Positions 23,228 through 35,208 are shown, counted from the stretch's first letter. The stretch: DNA of 64,000 bases from Knufia peltigerae (GCA_030247855.1 JAPDRN010000033.1:230648-294647), one strand, 5' to 3'. Made by a program: numbers and translations. Notes: a model not told the origin generated them from the letters alone.

Positions 23228-25454
23228 ATGGCATCGTTTATCACAGCCTCAAGCGATATCGCACCCGCCAGAAAATATCGGTCCAGGAAACAAAAGCCCT
23301 GTGATAACTGTCGGCGACGTCGGGTCTGTTGCGTTCGAGACGCAGAAGGAGCATGCGCCTTGTGCAGTCGATCCTCAATACCATGCACCTTCAACTCCAA
23401 ACCCTCTCCGCGCAAACGGCCAGATCGAACCACCACAACGACCAGGGACGCAATTCCACAAGCGGAACCTGACTCTGTCCCAGGCGAGTCTCCCCGGCTC
23501 ACTACGGAGCAAGGGGCTCTCGAGAATCCGCCCAGGTCAATCGCTTCAACCACGCACTCTGGCCAGAAGCGTGGGGTAGATGGGAAATATATCGGACTCA
23601 CCGGTACAGAGGATGTCTACTTTGTAGTGGATCGTTTGCAAGGTTTGGGAAATGACCCTGCGCATGAAGCCTACTTCAGGGTATGGACCCAACCTTTACC
23701 CAAGACTGCGAAATCATTGAATCAGACTGACTACCATCTGGATGTGCAGGAACGATCAGCCTCCACTCAATCGTATTCGTCCGAGACTTCCAACCATCAT
23801 GCTAGCTCGATCGAGCCGAATTTTCCTTTGGCCAGGTCAATTTTTTTCGAGCAGTCGCATCCAGCGTACCCATTACTAGATGCACAGCTGGCTCAGAGCG
23901 ATAAGCAGCCTCGGCTCCTAGCCATAGCCATAGCCATCATCTCGAAATACACGTCACCTGAGTTGGCCGGCCTAGACAACAACGTCCTCATTGAAGAATT
24001 CACTTCATCTTTGCTTCTTGAAGCACGATCTCCGACTCTTGAGACAGTTGAGGCTGCGGTTCTATTCACCCAGAGAGCGCTCAGGGGCAAAATGTAAGCT
24101 GATTAATGCGCACGTCGTCCTCAATTGACAGTGTTGTAGGAGTACCACCGCCCCAGGCATATGGGCCGTCATTGGGACGATTGTCGGAATGAGCCACGAT
24201 TTAGGTCTCAACATTGACTGTTCGATGTGGAGCATCTCAGCAGCGGCAAAGCGAAGGCGGAGGAGGATCTGGTGGGCTGTATATATGCAAGACAAGTGGT
24301 ACGTGACTTGCTGAGACTTGCCGAGCCTCTCATTCACGGCTGCTGATTTATTTTCGTTCCAGGTTCGCTCTGGCTCTCGGGCGGCCTTCATATTTGGATG
24401 ACGCGAACACGACTACGCTCATGCTGACAGCCGCAGATTTTGAGGATTGCAGCTTAGACTCAGCCGAAGACCAGCTTAGGAGGCCTGAGCTGGTTACGGG
24501 TGTACACTGTTTTGTTGCTATGGCTGAATTAACGACCATCCTCAAAGAGGTCCTTGCCGCTTTTTTCACCCTAAGCTCGGTGGTCCGGCTCCGAGAAGCT
24601 ACTGGCGAACATATCTGTGACATCGCTGAAAGGATCGAGGCGAAGTTGGATAATTGGCGTGCGACTTTTCTCGACCAAATCCTCATCCACCGTACTTTTC
24701 CTGATGTAACAGGTGAGTGACAAATCCATGGAATGATCTCTATAATATACTCGCAGAAGCTGACCGGAGTTCGATAGGTAGCCTAGAAATCGCGTTCCTA
24801 ACGGTTCGAGTGATGCTCCTTCGAGGCATCTTCCCAAAGTTGTATCGGCGAAACCTTCCTCTCGACGTTCAGGTTAACCGTGGCGTCGACATCACCTCTC
24901 GTACGATCACACTAGTTGAGACATTGCAAATAAACCGTCTTAGCGCATTCTGGTGGTCCTGTGAGTGTCCTCTTTATTTTTCCTAGATGAAGTGCTCAAG
25001 AAGCGCTATGACGCAAAACAGCTAATTGGCCATTCTAGATTCTGGTTTCAACTTTACACTCATTGGTACCTGCATGGCAAGCCTCAAGAGACTCTCAGCC
25101 GACACAATACGTGCCAGATATTGGGATGAGAGGCTAGCGTACTATCGTAAGTTGCTTGCCGCCCATGGTGTGAGCTTTTGGCCTGCAAGATTTGCTGCAT
25201 CCGCTTTGGGCTTGATGACAAAGAATTTGACAAAATCTACCGACGTTATGCCTGAAGATGCCGCCGGGGAAGGGCCTAAAAGTAACGACGAGTCAAGTGT
25301 TGGGCTCTTCAACACATTTACTTCTCCCGAAACATCGTGGTCGGGTTTTTCGTACGATTTCTTCCCTCATACCCTCACCGAGCACTTGAATGATGCAGAC
25401 TTCTCCGCAGACTGGACTTCCATCGGTGGATCCAACGGCTTTCAATGGCAATGA
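23228..25454 (+). CDS. Zn2Cys6 transcription factor (regulator 2)
   Basis: Spliced protein of 664 aa from exons 23228-24093, 24140-24298, 24363-24712, 24757-24960 and 25039-25454 (1995 nt). The zinc cluster is near residues 25-53: CDNCRRRRVCCVRDAEG then ACALCSRSSIPC. A basic linker follows (SPRKRPDRTTTT). The fungal_trans middle homology region (PF04082) is clear: PGIWAVIGTIVGMSHDLGLNI ... RRRRIWWAVYMQDKWFALALGRPSYL. This layout is that of XlnR/Pro1-class large binuclear factors. Start 23228 is the first ATG of the frame. The gene converges on a 14-TM MFS transporter whose coding region begins 83 bp away, so their 3' ends may overlap. Confidence 0.9.
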
Positions 25455-25537
25455 CTGAGATTTGATTGATCTTCTTCCGTACGGCAGTACCGAGATCTCA
25501 TATCTCATCTGTCAGGTCAGCCGATACGCCGATTTCG

Positions 25538-27567
25538 TCACTCTGCAGTGCTACCTATCGCCTGACGGCCTCTCCTTAAGCGCGGCAACTGGACGGGGAT
25601 AAGTAGGACGATCATCACTACGGAAGCCGCTACCGCACACAAAAATGATGTTTTGAGGGAGGCGGCGTAAGCGTCCGTCACTGGGTAGCGTTAGTGAAAG
25701 AAACCGATAAACGTGGTACGGCAAATGTCAACTTACCTCGGTCTCTCAAGGGCTGCGGGAGCAGCTTTATGGACTCGACAGATGAGCGCACCCTCTCGAT
25801 AAGGTCCTCATTTCTCCCGTCCTTTACCATGCGTCTCAGATGAACATTTAAGCTGTTCTGGAAAACCAAGCTCGAGACAGCCACACCCAGTACAATTCCG
25901 AAATTTCTCCATAGGCCAATGGTCGTGGTGACCACTGCTTGTTGCGCTTGCTCAGAGACGGCAAGAGCACTCATCATAGTGTTTGGGAAAACAAAACCCT
26001 GTCCCAATGGCACTCCGGTGATAAGAAGAAGGGTCAGGGTCGGCGACGTATGTTTACTAATCGCACAAGTCGCCACAGACCCGAGCAGGTATACAGCTGC
26101 ACCAGCAACTAGCGTTGGCTTGAGTTGTCTGGTATAAGTGATGATATACCCTGTGGAGATCCCCGCGAATGAGCCCACCAGACTGGGCAACGCAAGCCGA
26201 AAGCCTGAACTGGATGCAGACGTGAGCAAGACAGCCTGGAAGAAAAGTGGCAAATTGAACAAGACGGTGTTGGAGGCGATGCCTCCAAGAAGATTGGCGA
26301 AGACCAGGTTTGCGACTGGTGTTTTGCACAGTAAGTGTAACGGCATTAGTGGATATGTAGTGCGCGTTTCGACGTAAACAAAGAGACACCCCATGACGAT
26401 ACATCCGAGAAAACAGGACACTACCACAGGTGAGCTCCAGGGAAGAAGATTCCCGCCGAGATTCAGAGCAAAGATAAGCGATGTGACTGTCAGTGAGAGT
26501 GAGACGGAGCCAAGATAGTCGAAACTCTTCATGGCTTCCCAGGCACCGCCTTCAGTTGTTGTCACCAGCATGGGCCCCAGGTGTGACGGTGTGAACATGA
26601 AGGCCATGATGAAGCAAACAGCGATCAGGGGGATCTGAATCCCAAATGCCGACCTCCAGCCTAGACTATCGCACAACCAACCGCCCAGCGCTGCCCCAGA
26701 CGCAGAACCTAGCCCGAAGGCCAGATTTATGTGGGACTGAAATACTCCACGATGCTCGATATGGACAAGATCACTGATAATGATCAAACTCAGGGACATC
26801 GTTCCTCCAGCTCCAAGGCCGCAGACTGCTCTTGCTGCAATAAAGCTCTCAATGCTGTTCGCAAGAGCACACCAGGCTGTAGTTCCGCCGAAGATAGCAA
26901 GTGATAACAAGTACACTGGCTTTCTTCCGATCGTGTCAGAGAGCCGACCAAACAGCGGCTGACACGCCGTGCTTGTGATCAAGAAGACAGTGCTTAGCCA
27001 AGACGCAGCTTGAGAAGCTCCAAAGAAAGACGTGATCACCGGATGGCTGGAAGCCATGAGCGTTGAGTCGAAACAAGCAATAAAGTAACTCAATGCAATC
27101 ACCACGAAGAGCAGCCAGAATCGGGTGGTACTTATTCCAATGAACCTTTCATCCTCGTCAACATCGCCATCTTCGATGAGCGCACCTGACTCTCGGTCCT
27201 CTTCGCCGAATGTACCGTATATTTGTGTCTCGGTTATGGAAGTTCTTGAGAGCTTCGGAGTCGTCTCTGGCCATTGGTTGCTGAAATTGTGCCTTGGCAT
27301 GCCTGTATCAAGGAATGTTCCTGATCCGAAAGAACTGACTTGAGCGAAATCGAGAGTAAGTCGCTGAATATCCACGTCGCTGGAATGAGACGAGCTCGAA
27401 GATCTGCGACTTAGGGTTGGAAACACCCCGCCAACTGAAAAGCGGTGCTGTCCATTGATGATCTCAGGCAGTTGTCTCCGGCCAGGAATCGGGACAGATG
27501 CTGTTTGGCGACCATCAGTCGATTCTGAGCTGCGGTGTAGGCTTTCTGATAGCAAAGGGGCGGACAT
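25538..27567 (-). CDS. MFS transporter, 14-TM (DHA2/VBA-like)
   Basis: Spliced protein of 657 aa with one intron at 25681-25736 (exons 27567-25737 and 25680-25538; 1974 nt). A long hydrophilic N-terminus (about 145 residues; Ser-rich and later acidic, EDGDVDEDERF) precedes the membrane domain. Motifs: LACFDSTLMASSHPVITSFF-type TM1 region (here ACFDSTLMASSHPVI), GRLSDTIGRKPVYLLSL in loop 2-3, RAVCGLGAGGTMSLSLIIISD in TM4, and GAALGGWLCDSLGWRSAFGIQ (motif C) in TM5. The second exon supplies the last membrane span (TSFLCAVAASVVMIVLLIPV). The layout matches yeast VBA vacuolar basic amino-acid transporters and their fungal relatives, so either a vacuolar amino-acid carrier or a drug exporter is possible. 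It converges with regulator 2. Confidence 0.87.
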
Positions 27568-28372
27568 TCAGACGGTTGTGATGTTTGAAAGTGAATACTT
27601 ATGAGTATAAACGTCTTTTTTACTCGTGATTCTGGAAATGGACGGTATGGCTGTGCTTAATGATTGTACAAATTCAAGACTTCTCAGCGCACAATCGAGA
27701 CTCCTAAGTACGTTCATGCTATTTGATGGTGAAAATTTGCAGTGCCATCTTAGCCCACGGGCATGATTTGCCAACGGGATCGTCATTTCAGCATTGTCGA
27801 TTAATGCGTTATTGTAACATGGGCAGACAATATTGTACAGGGGTTTTTCAATCCAGGCGCCATTGGCCGCTACTACCAACGCTTCGTCACCTCTTTAATC
27901 TTCCGCGTTGGCGTCGGAGTACCAGGGCGGCTTGCCCGAGGGTTCCCATTTAGGCGAATCATAGCGGGCACTAGCCAGTGGGCACTGCAGCAGGATATTT
28001 AATTCGCAGATGGTGGGAGCATGGCAGTATCTGCTGTCGCTGGCCGCTGACCTTCTCCTGCTGGCCGCTGGAAAAGGTGGCTATCAAGGTTCGTTGCGCG
28101 TCTCCACTTTTGTTGGCCGTGTTGGGACCAGCCTCGCGAGCTTTGCCCCAACAAGCGCAAACATTTAGGTCAAAAGGATCTGCAGCTTAGCTACTCTGTA
28201 GACTCAGCATTGATATAAGATGTCACTGTCGAGCATTGAAGCTGCCTCATGAACAAGTCTCAACGACACTCAGCAGTTCAGCAACCCATCTGTCCTCTAT
28301 CGGCCTATATCGTCGGTCTCTTGCCCTCTCCGCCTCCACCGGGTTTGGCACAGTTTCTATTATTGCGCCAAC
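27568..28372. promoter_or_regulatory. Divergent promoter region, 14-TM transporter / Dal5-like permease
   Basis: 805 bp between starts. Two sites matching the reverse complement of HGATAR, the GATA-factor (AreA-type) consensus, lie upstream of the Dal5-like gene: CTATCA at 28081-28086 and CTATCG at 28297-28302. Such short motifs are common by chance. Because allantoate permeases are usually under nitrogen control they deserve a mention, but the evidence is weak. Confidence 0.3.
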
Positions 28373-29896
28373 ATGTCGATCCAACAGAACCAAGGAGTCG
28401 AGGCAGACCCCTTAACAGATAGCAAGGACATCAAGGTATTGGATGATGGAGTAATGACTGTCTCTGCAGCTGGCAACATTCGTCAGGTCTCTGCCAGCAT
28501 CGCTATCGACGCTGTGGCGGAGAGACGACTGGTTTGGAAATTTGACCTACGCATCCTGCCTACTCTCGCAGTCATGTATCTATTCAACTCTCTGGATAAG
28601 TCGAACCTCGGTAATGCGAAAACCGCCGGTCTCGAAGATGATCTGGGTCTGAAAGGAGATCAATACAACTTGATTCTCTCAATCTTCTTCATCCCCTATG
28701 TGCTTACAGCTCCTTTCCTCGGCATCGCAGGCAAACGATATGGTCCGAGCCGAGTTCTCCCCATCATGATGTTTTGCTTCGGTTTCTTCACTCTGATGGT
28801 GGTTGCCGCAAAGAACTTTGGCGGTATCCTCGCCCTTCGTTGGTTCCTCGGTATGGCCGAATCAGCATTTTTCCCTTTGGTCATCTATTACCAGACCACA
28901 TTCTACCGACGTGGAGAGCTAGCTCGTCGACTAGCCATCTTCTATGCAGCTCAGTCAATCGCGTCGGCTTTTGGTGGGCTTTTATCCTACGGAGTCTTTC
29001 AAATCAAGTCGGGTAGCCTGGCCGACTGGCGCTACCTCTTCATTATTGAGGGTAGCTGCTCCATGCTGTTCGCCATTTTCGCCTTTTGGTACCTCCCATA
29101 CGACGCACAGAGCGCCAAATTCCTCACGGCAGAAGAAAAGCAACTCGCCTTTTACCGGATCCAGGTTGATTCTTCTTCAGTCGTTGGTGAGAAGTTCAAT
29201 TTCAGATCTGCCGTCGCGATCTTGAAGCACCCAACTAGCTGGATCATTCTCGGCATTGAGATTTGTCTGGGTGTTCCTTTACAATCAGTTTCGCTCTTCT
29301 TACCCGTCATCGTCAAACGCCTGGGTTATTCAACGGTGAAGACCAACTTATACACCGTCGCACCCAATGTGTCGGGTGCAGCTATGCTGCTCATCTTGTC
29401 TTTTGCTTCAGACTTGACACGACTGCGATTCCCTTTTGTCGCCCTGGGCTTTGCCTTTACTTTTATCGGATTCATCATCTACGCCACGGTCAACGTCACT
29501 TCACAACTGAACGTCGCCTATTTTGCATGTTTCATGATGACTTGGGGTACAAGCGCTCCCAGTGTGATTCTAGATGTTTGGTACAACAACAACATTGCTG
29601 ACGAAAACAAACGAATGATGCTGACAAGCATTGGTGTCCCCGTGGCCAATCTCATGGGCGTTGTCTCCAGTAACATCTTCCAGAACAAGGACGCACCCAA
29701 GTACTTCCCGGCCTTGATCACAACTGCGGTGTTTGGCGCCTGTGGCTGCTTCTTGACACTGCTTCTGGGAGCGTGGATGGTCATTGACAACAAGAGACGT
29801 GACAAGAGGGATGGAAGGACGGTGAAGGCTATCGATATTCCCTCTGAGCTACTTGCAGAAGGTCCAGAAAGTGCTCATTATCGCTGGTTTTACTAA
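28373..29896 (+). CDS. Allantoate permease-type MFS transporter (Dal5 family, ACS)
   Basis: An intronless 507-aa protein. A 55-residue polar N-terminus precedes VWKFDLRILPTLAVMYLFNSLDKSNLGNAK, the hallmark opening of Dal5/anion:cation symporters, in which Asp and Arg-type residues of TM1 are conserved. Further motifs are GKRYGPSRVLP in loop 2-3, GMAESAFFPLVIYYQTTFYRRGELARRLAIFY in TM4 and its loop, and QSIASAFGGLLSYGVF. Twelve membrane spans can be counted. Known members carry allantoate, ureidosuccinate, nicotinate, biotin precursors or small peptides with protons. The next gene downstream, 30404-32052, is a broken allantoinase, which supports an allantoin/allantoate substrate at least in the ancestor. 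Unlike that neighbour this gene has no stops or frameshifts. Confidence 0.9.
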   Translation: MSIQQNQGVEADPLTDSKDIKVLDDGVMTVSAAGNIRQVSASIAIDAVAERRLVWKFDLRILPTLAVMYLFNSLDKSNLGNAKTAGLEDDLGLKGDQYNLILSIFFIPYVLTAPFLGIAGKRYGPSRVLPIMMFCFGFFTLMVVAAKNFGGILALRWFLGMAESAFFPLVIYYQTTFYRRGELARRLAIFYAAQSIASAFGGLLSYGVFQIKSGSLADWRYLFIIEGSCSMLFAIFAFWYLPYDAQSAKFLTAEEKQLAFYRIQVDSSSVVGEKFNFRSAVAILKHPTSWIILGIEICLGVPLQSVSLFLPVIVKRLGYSTVKTNLYTVAPNVSGAAMLLILSFASDLTRLRFPFVALGFAFTFIGFIIYATVNVTSQLNVAYFACFMMTWGTSAPSVILDVWYNNNIADENKRMMLTSIGVPVANLMGVVSSNIFQNKDAPKYFPALITTAVFGACGCFLTLLLGAWMVIDNKRRDKRDGRTVKAIDIPSELLAEGPESAHYRWFY

Positions 29897-30403
29897 GGGT
29901 TGGATTATGGAAGACGAGCTTCTCGGGAATCTAAAAGTCTGGGTGTAACTCATTATTGTCTTAATCTGAGCGTAGTTAGTTTAAATATCTGGGAATTCAT
30001 AGAGTAGAGTTTGAAAAGACCTTGTGGTATAATTGATGCGTAACATAATTTTCAAGTTAAGATATTCGGTTTAATTATATAATACTGATGCGGCGCTTGA
30101 CACTATCTCAGCATTCTGCCTTTCATATTTTTGTAAACCTTGGTTGCAGCTTGCTAGAATGTCATACTAATTCTGTAAATTGCACCTTTCAGGATGAATC
30201 CACTCGACGAAGGAGAAGAAAATTAACTCAGCTGGGTTACTGAAAGAACGCATATAAATACCTCTTTCTCGTAGAATTTCCCGTTGCGTATTCTTCTTTG
30301 TTCATACTCAGCACACATATTGCCCATTTATTACTTCAATAGCTCACGTGTGTGCCCATACGGTGCAACCTGTATCACAAATATAGACTACAGCTCGCAC
30401 ACT
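29897..30403. other. Intergenic region with surviving TATA box of the allantoinase pseudogene
   Basis: AT-rich 3' flank of the permease followed by TATAAATA at 30253-30260, about 150 bp before recognisable allantoinase homology. No gene is seen. Confidence 0.45.
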
Positions 30404-32052
30404 TGGACCATATTCACATCAGAAAATGTCGTCCTTCCACGCCGCGGCAAGCCGGCGATGATTGCCATATGCCAACGAACGGGTCGCATCATCTGCATAC
30501 ACAAGTACAAGTGCCGGCGGCCAGAATTCCCCCAGGACTGTACCATTATCAACTATGGTGCTTTAATCCTTACATCAGGCCTTCTGGAGACTCATGTGCA
30601 TCTGAATGAGGCCGGTCGAATTTCGCCGAAAGGGGTTTTCACCGGCATCCAGGCTGATGCAGCGGGTGGGATAACGACGGTGCTTGATACGGCACTGAAT
30701 TCGACACCAGAACGTGGTCAGTCATCATAGAAAAATTCGCGCTGCTCAGGGAAAGTGTTGGGTGGTCGCTGGATTCATGGGTGGACTCATTCCGGCAGCA
30801 AGAAAGACCTACGACCTATGGTTCAAGCAGGAGTATGTCGATACAAAGGCTTACTCGTCGACATCGGGGTTAGTTAAAGAACCCTTTCCATTTTGACCGA
30901 TTATCATTATCTTGCTAGATTAGTAGGTGCCTTAATTCCCCGAGTGTCGCCTTTAAATATCAAAGAAGCCATGATTGAGCTTGCATCGCAGGCCACAATG
31001 CTGATGTTTCATGCGGAAATGACTCCAATGGCGAAGCCCACTGGTGGCAATATTAATAAGGATCTCCGTGAGAAGGGGCCTCCGATCTTGTATCCCGAAC
31101 CTTTACAGACCGACATGTACCAATACTCGACCTTTCTCACTAGCCGGCCCCCAGTGCTTAAGACGACCACCGTCCGTGAGCTCATTCGTCTGGCAATTGC
31201 GGTTCTCACACCACATGTTTATATTGCACACGTGTCGTCAGCGGAGGTGCTACCGATCATCAGAAATGCGCAGAAGCGTGGGATCAACATCTCCACCGAG
31301 GCCTGTTGTCATTATTTAACTCTGAGAGCTGAAGAAGTTCTCCTGCGTGATACTCGGTTCAAAGACGAGCCGCCGATTCGGAACAACAGGAACAGGAAGG
31401 AGCTGTGGCAAAGCCTAGCCCGAAGCTGGGACGAGCATTGCTTGCCAGACGAGTCTTCTCCCTTGCTTCACTAGCCGATTTCCGTGGTTGTTTCGAATCA
31501 TTCTCCATGTGGCAGCCAAACTTCTGCTGTCGTACATTCTTCCGCATGCTGACCCTCCTATGTATCACGGGGAGGTTATAAGCCGTGCGAATAGCGATTT
31601 CATGACCGCCTGAGGTGGCATTTAGTCTCTTGGCCTGGGTCTGCCTCTGCTCTAGACTGAACTCTTCGCAGAGGGTCCACGTCCGACACCGAGAAGACCG
31701 ACAGTCAGGGCACGACTGTCGAGAGAACTCTTCCTTAACTCATGCAGTTACTCTCACATAATTCAACCAGGCTTGTTGACCACTAAATGGGCCAATTGCG
31801 CGTCGGCTATGACGGAGACATGCTGGTTTTCGATCCCGACCGTTTTAGGGCCATCGACTTGGCCGACTTAAAACCAGGCACAAAATGAGTCCACACCAAG
31901 GACGTACGCTAAAGGGCAGAGGGCTTGAGACTTGGCTTCGCGGGAAACGCGTTTACAGCCTTCGTTCCGCCAATGGGGAATTTGGGCGAGACGGACAGTT
32001 CAATAATGGACCACTTGGCCAGCTTCTCTTGAAATCGCGCAGGAATTTGTAG
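30404..32052 (+). pseudogene. Allantoinase pseudogene (DAL1-like, amidohydrolase family)
   Basis: Homology to allantoinase runs through the whole interval but in several frames. Recognised blocks, in order: TIFTSENVVLP; LILTSGLLETHVHLNEAGR (the metal-binding HxH, 30592-30618); AAQGKCWVVAGFMGGLIP; DLRPMVQAGVCRYKG; TMLMFHAEM (31001-31021); PHVYIAHVSSAEVLPIIRN; STEACCHYLTLRAEEV; and VVSNHSPC (31493-31510), where the catalytic Asp of DHSPC is Asn. The end is GRTLKGRGLETWLRGKRVY with a stop at 32050. No ATG precedes the homology in frame. There are frameshifts near 30715 and 30800 and stops at about 30870 and 31470. Three further stops lie within 15 codons (31611, 31623, 31653) where relatives have Trp, probably Gln, and Trp, consistent with C-to-T mutation on either strand. 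It cannot make allantoinase. Confidence 0.85.
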
Positions 32053-33810
32053 GAGTGTGATTGTCTGGTCACCAACGGTTGTGGGTGCGGGCTCGTACCT
32101 GCAACAGAAAGCGTTGGGCTTGGGGCCACAGATGGTCACGGGGAAGTGTGGCCTTGCTTGGCTGAGAGCTTTTTTCCCGGCATCACTAGCCACTATTGTT
32201 GGTCCCTGGGAAACTCGGGAAAAATCTCGCTGTAAAGGTGCATAAGGTACCTGAGTTTCCCCGTGCAAGGGGTGATAATTTACAGCGATGTTTTCGCTGT
32301 TAGCTGTTATTGCAAGGGTCCTTGGCCGCGGTTTGGCCAAAGTTGGCCGTTGGGGGCCGTGGGCCGAATATCCAGGACCAAGCCTAGCTTCTTAAGTAAA
32401 AGAAGACTAGAGTCGCCCTTATGCACATTTCCTATTTGTATATCGTCCTAGAAGTCATTAAAATCCTCTTCAAACTTTCGGATGTGCAGAAGAGATATCA
32501 AGGGAAAGATCGTGGAGAAGAAGAGACTACATAATGCTTCGTAAACCTCACTATTGGGTAAAAGTGCCATTACGCACGAGATATTATACTTCATTCTGTA
32601 AAGCTTACACTTATTGAAAGAGATACCGGGCCAAATCACGGAGAATCAAAGTAGGCGAAATTTTGCTCTATCACGACCCGAATAGCTATTAGAATCGATG
32701 GGCCGCTAAAGGGTCAGGATAATTTCTTGGGAGATAATTTCGCCATCCTTAATGTTAGAGCTTAGTAGACAGGAGTCTTAAAGATTGAGTGCAACGGGCC
32801 TTTAACAGAAGCGAAGTTAAGATGTAGACCGATCGTCCACCTACATAGGTTAATATCCGGCCCTTTGCATGGCTATTCTGACGACCAATGCGCGGTTCAT
32901 GTGCTGAGAACGGTTCTGAATGTTAGCAAACACAGGTGAATCAAATATATCATACAATTGTTTCCAGAACGGAGACCTCTCTGTTCATTCATTTGGGACG
33001 TTGTTGGCGGCACGAAGAACACGAGCTGGCTTTCGGACGAGGTTTGACTCTCTGAATGGTCTACAATTTTGCTAATGTCACAGGTACAGGAGATGCGACT
33101 GTTCTTACACTGTATGTATACCGGATATGTCTGCTGTTCTCGTCAACCATGGAGTGGCTCGTGTATGAGACCATGAGTCTTACTCTATCATACCTCACCT
33201 GTCTCTGTCTGCGTGAGAGACAAGATGCTCTTGGGCATTATCACTTTATGCCGTGCGCAGACCCACTTCAACAGGTTGGTAAGGCAAACTTTCATATGAT
33301 GGGTTTGTCTGAATTAGTGCGTAGTATGTATTTGATGGAGAGAATGACGCGGTCCTATTAGAGCTTCAGAGAGCTCGTACGAGCACCAGTAAAGGGTCAT
33401 TTTACGTCAGCTCGTGCGACAAAGCATACGACACCACAGACATGAAGCTCCGAACGCGATTGGGAGATCATGAGACTCTCCCACTGACTGGGCTGACACC
33501 ACTCGTCTAATCAAGCATAAGATTTTCATGATCAACATAGAGAATCCGGCCTACTGAGACTAAACTAATAACATGCTCACTTTGCGCTCTGGACTGGAGA
33601 AGATATTCTATGAGCAGCTGAAGGCCTTAACGAAAACAACTCTGACAAATCGACTTTATTATATATTCTCTTATAGGACCATTTTCATGATTTTAATATG
33701 TGCGAAAGTAACTCCATGCCAACGTCCAGTGTAGCCCACATTTGGACCTACTTCACGAAGGTCTTATATCGCTTGAGAGCCTAATACATCACGCTACGTT
33801 ACCGGCCTCC
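32053..33810. other. 1.8-kb intergenic region, no supported gene
   Basis: Increasingly AT-rich from 32400. A 101-codon frame at 33056-33361 has no domain, no codon-usage support that I can see, and no flanking exon. The last part is the promoter of the arrestin-like gene. Confidence 0.4.
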
Positions 33811-35208
33811 ATGACGTTCAGAATTGTACTCTCTGGTAATGAACGTGGGTATTTCTGCCCTGGAGATCATTTGAACGGGGTTGTGACTTTGGCTGCGCCT
33901 CGCGAAGGACATGCAGAGTCTGTTTCAATGTCATTTTTTGGACGCTCAGTGGTTTTAATTGCTCGTGCTGGAAGAAAACGAGCAAGTTCTTGCGGGTATC
34001 TCTGCAGAAAACACATCATTCTTCTAAGAGGACTTCATTTCTATGCGGGGCAGACGTTCTTCTGGCCATTCACTTTCCAATTGCCTCGGCATTCTACTTT
34101 TCTCTATCGAGACGAAACCAATACTACGAACGTCGACGGCGTCTTCAGTTGTGAATCTCCTTGGAGGGGATCTAGTGATGCTGAAACGATCCCTCTTCCG
34201 CCCAGCTTTTCCTACAAAGGGAAATTCAACTGTCACGTTGAGTACGTCATTCAGGCCAGATTGATTCAACCACCTAGTTCGCATCTCCTTTCCGGCATGG
34301 ATATGACTGCATACACGGAAATTACGGTCCGTCCGCCTCTGCCAACAATAGCTTTCTCTCCAGTGTCAACTCTTCCACGGTTCCAATCACACCATCAAAC
34401 CTTTTTCTGCTCTTCATCCCACAGAGCACATCGAATGCGCTCTCTTACACCGGAGCTTTTCGGGACAAGCAATGGAGGCCTAGTTTCCTCACTCCCTCTC
34501 AATAATCTATATCTATCGATTCATATCTTGCTTCCGAACTTCATCAATCTCCAAGCACAAACTCCAGTCCCGGTAGCGGTCCGAGCGACACATTCTAGCA
34601 AAGATGGATCCCATTTTGGCATTCAGATACGGAGCCTAAGACTGGACCTCGTCTCGCATACGAAAGTCCGCGCCAGATCGGTACGAGCTTCTGAATGCCG
34701 ACGCATCTGTCTAATCGAGGAAATATGTAACATCCCTGTTCATCAGGCCGATCCGCTAGAGCTTCAAAACTACGATGGCAAAACTAAGTTCCACGGTAAT
34801 GATGAATATTTTCGCTTCGTGACCGAGAGAGGGCTCGAGATAACTTACCTTGACAAGTGTGCCACTAGTACAATACTAGACAGGACGAATCTCGTACCCG
34901 AATTCTGCACATACAATATTTTCCAGTCTTATTCTCTGGATGTGAAATGTCAAATGAATTATGGGAAAGAAAGACTTACCTGTACGGAAAATGGAATTCC
35001 CATTCAGCTGGTCAATTTCGAGTCAGATACGCCTAGCACACTACTGAGCCGCGAAGATCGTAGCCAGGTCACGGATTTTGGCAACAATACTCACGAAAAC
35101 AACATGTCAAGTGACAATGATGATATGAGTCTTTCGGAAACTATTATTCTGGAGTCCCCGCCAGCCTATAGGGCTTCGGTCTCGCCACAAGAAATCGGCA
35201 GCACTTAA
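33811..35208 (+). CDS. Arrestin-like protein with PPAY motif
   Basis: An intronless 465-aa protein. The opening MTFRIVLSGNERGYFCPGDHLNGVVTL is the first strand pair of an arrestin N-terminal domain (PF00339), followed by the FPFTFQLP-like FFWPFTFQLPRHSTFLYRDE block and CHVEYVIQARLIQP. The C-terminal half is divergent. The tail is acidic and Ser-rich and ends in ESPPAYRAS, a PPxY motif that in fungal alpha-arrestins recruits the WW domains of Rsp5/NEDD4 ubiquitin ligases. Known role of such proteins: guiding ubiquitination and endocytosis of nutrient permeases at the plasma membrane. Start: the ATG at 33811, since translation there begins directly with the arrestin fold. Only one PPxY is visible, whereas yeast adaptors often have two or more. 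Most likely a trafficking adaptor; targets unknown. Confidence 0.82.
   Translation: MTFRIVLSGNERGYFCPGDHLNGVVTLAAPREGHAESVSMSFFGRSVVLIARAGRKRASSCGYLCRKHIILLRGLHFYAGQTFFWPFTFQLPRHSTFLYRDETNTTNVDGVFSCESPWRGSSDAETIPLPPSFSYKGKFNCHVEYVIQARLIQPPSSHLLSGMDMTAYTEITVRPPLPTIAFSPVSTLPRFQSHHQTFFCSSSHRAHRMRSLTPELFGTSNGGLVSSLPLNNLYLSIHILLPNFINLQAQTPVPVAVRATHSSKDGSHFGIQIRSLRLDLVSHTKVRARSVRASECRRICLIEEICNIPVHQADPLELQNYDGKTKFHGNDEYFRFVTERGLEITYLDKCATSTILDRTNLVPEFCTYNIFQSYSLDVKCQMNYGKERLTCTENGIPIQLVNFESDTPSTLLSREDRSQVTDFGNNTHENNMSSDNDDMSLSETIILESPPAYRASVSPQEIGST

Noticed and set aside
33056..33361. A 101-codon frame upstream of the arrestin-like gene
   Set aside because: The peptide shows no domain or membrane topology consistent with a known family, and no flanking exon was found.
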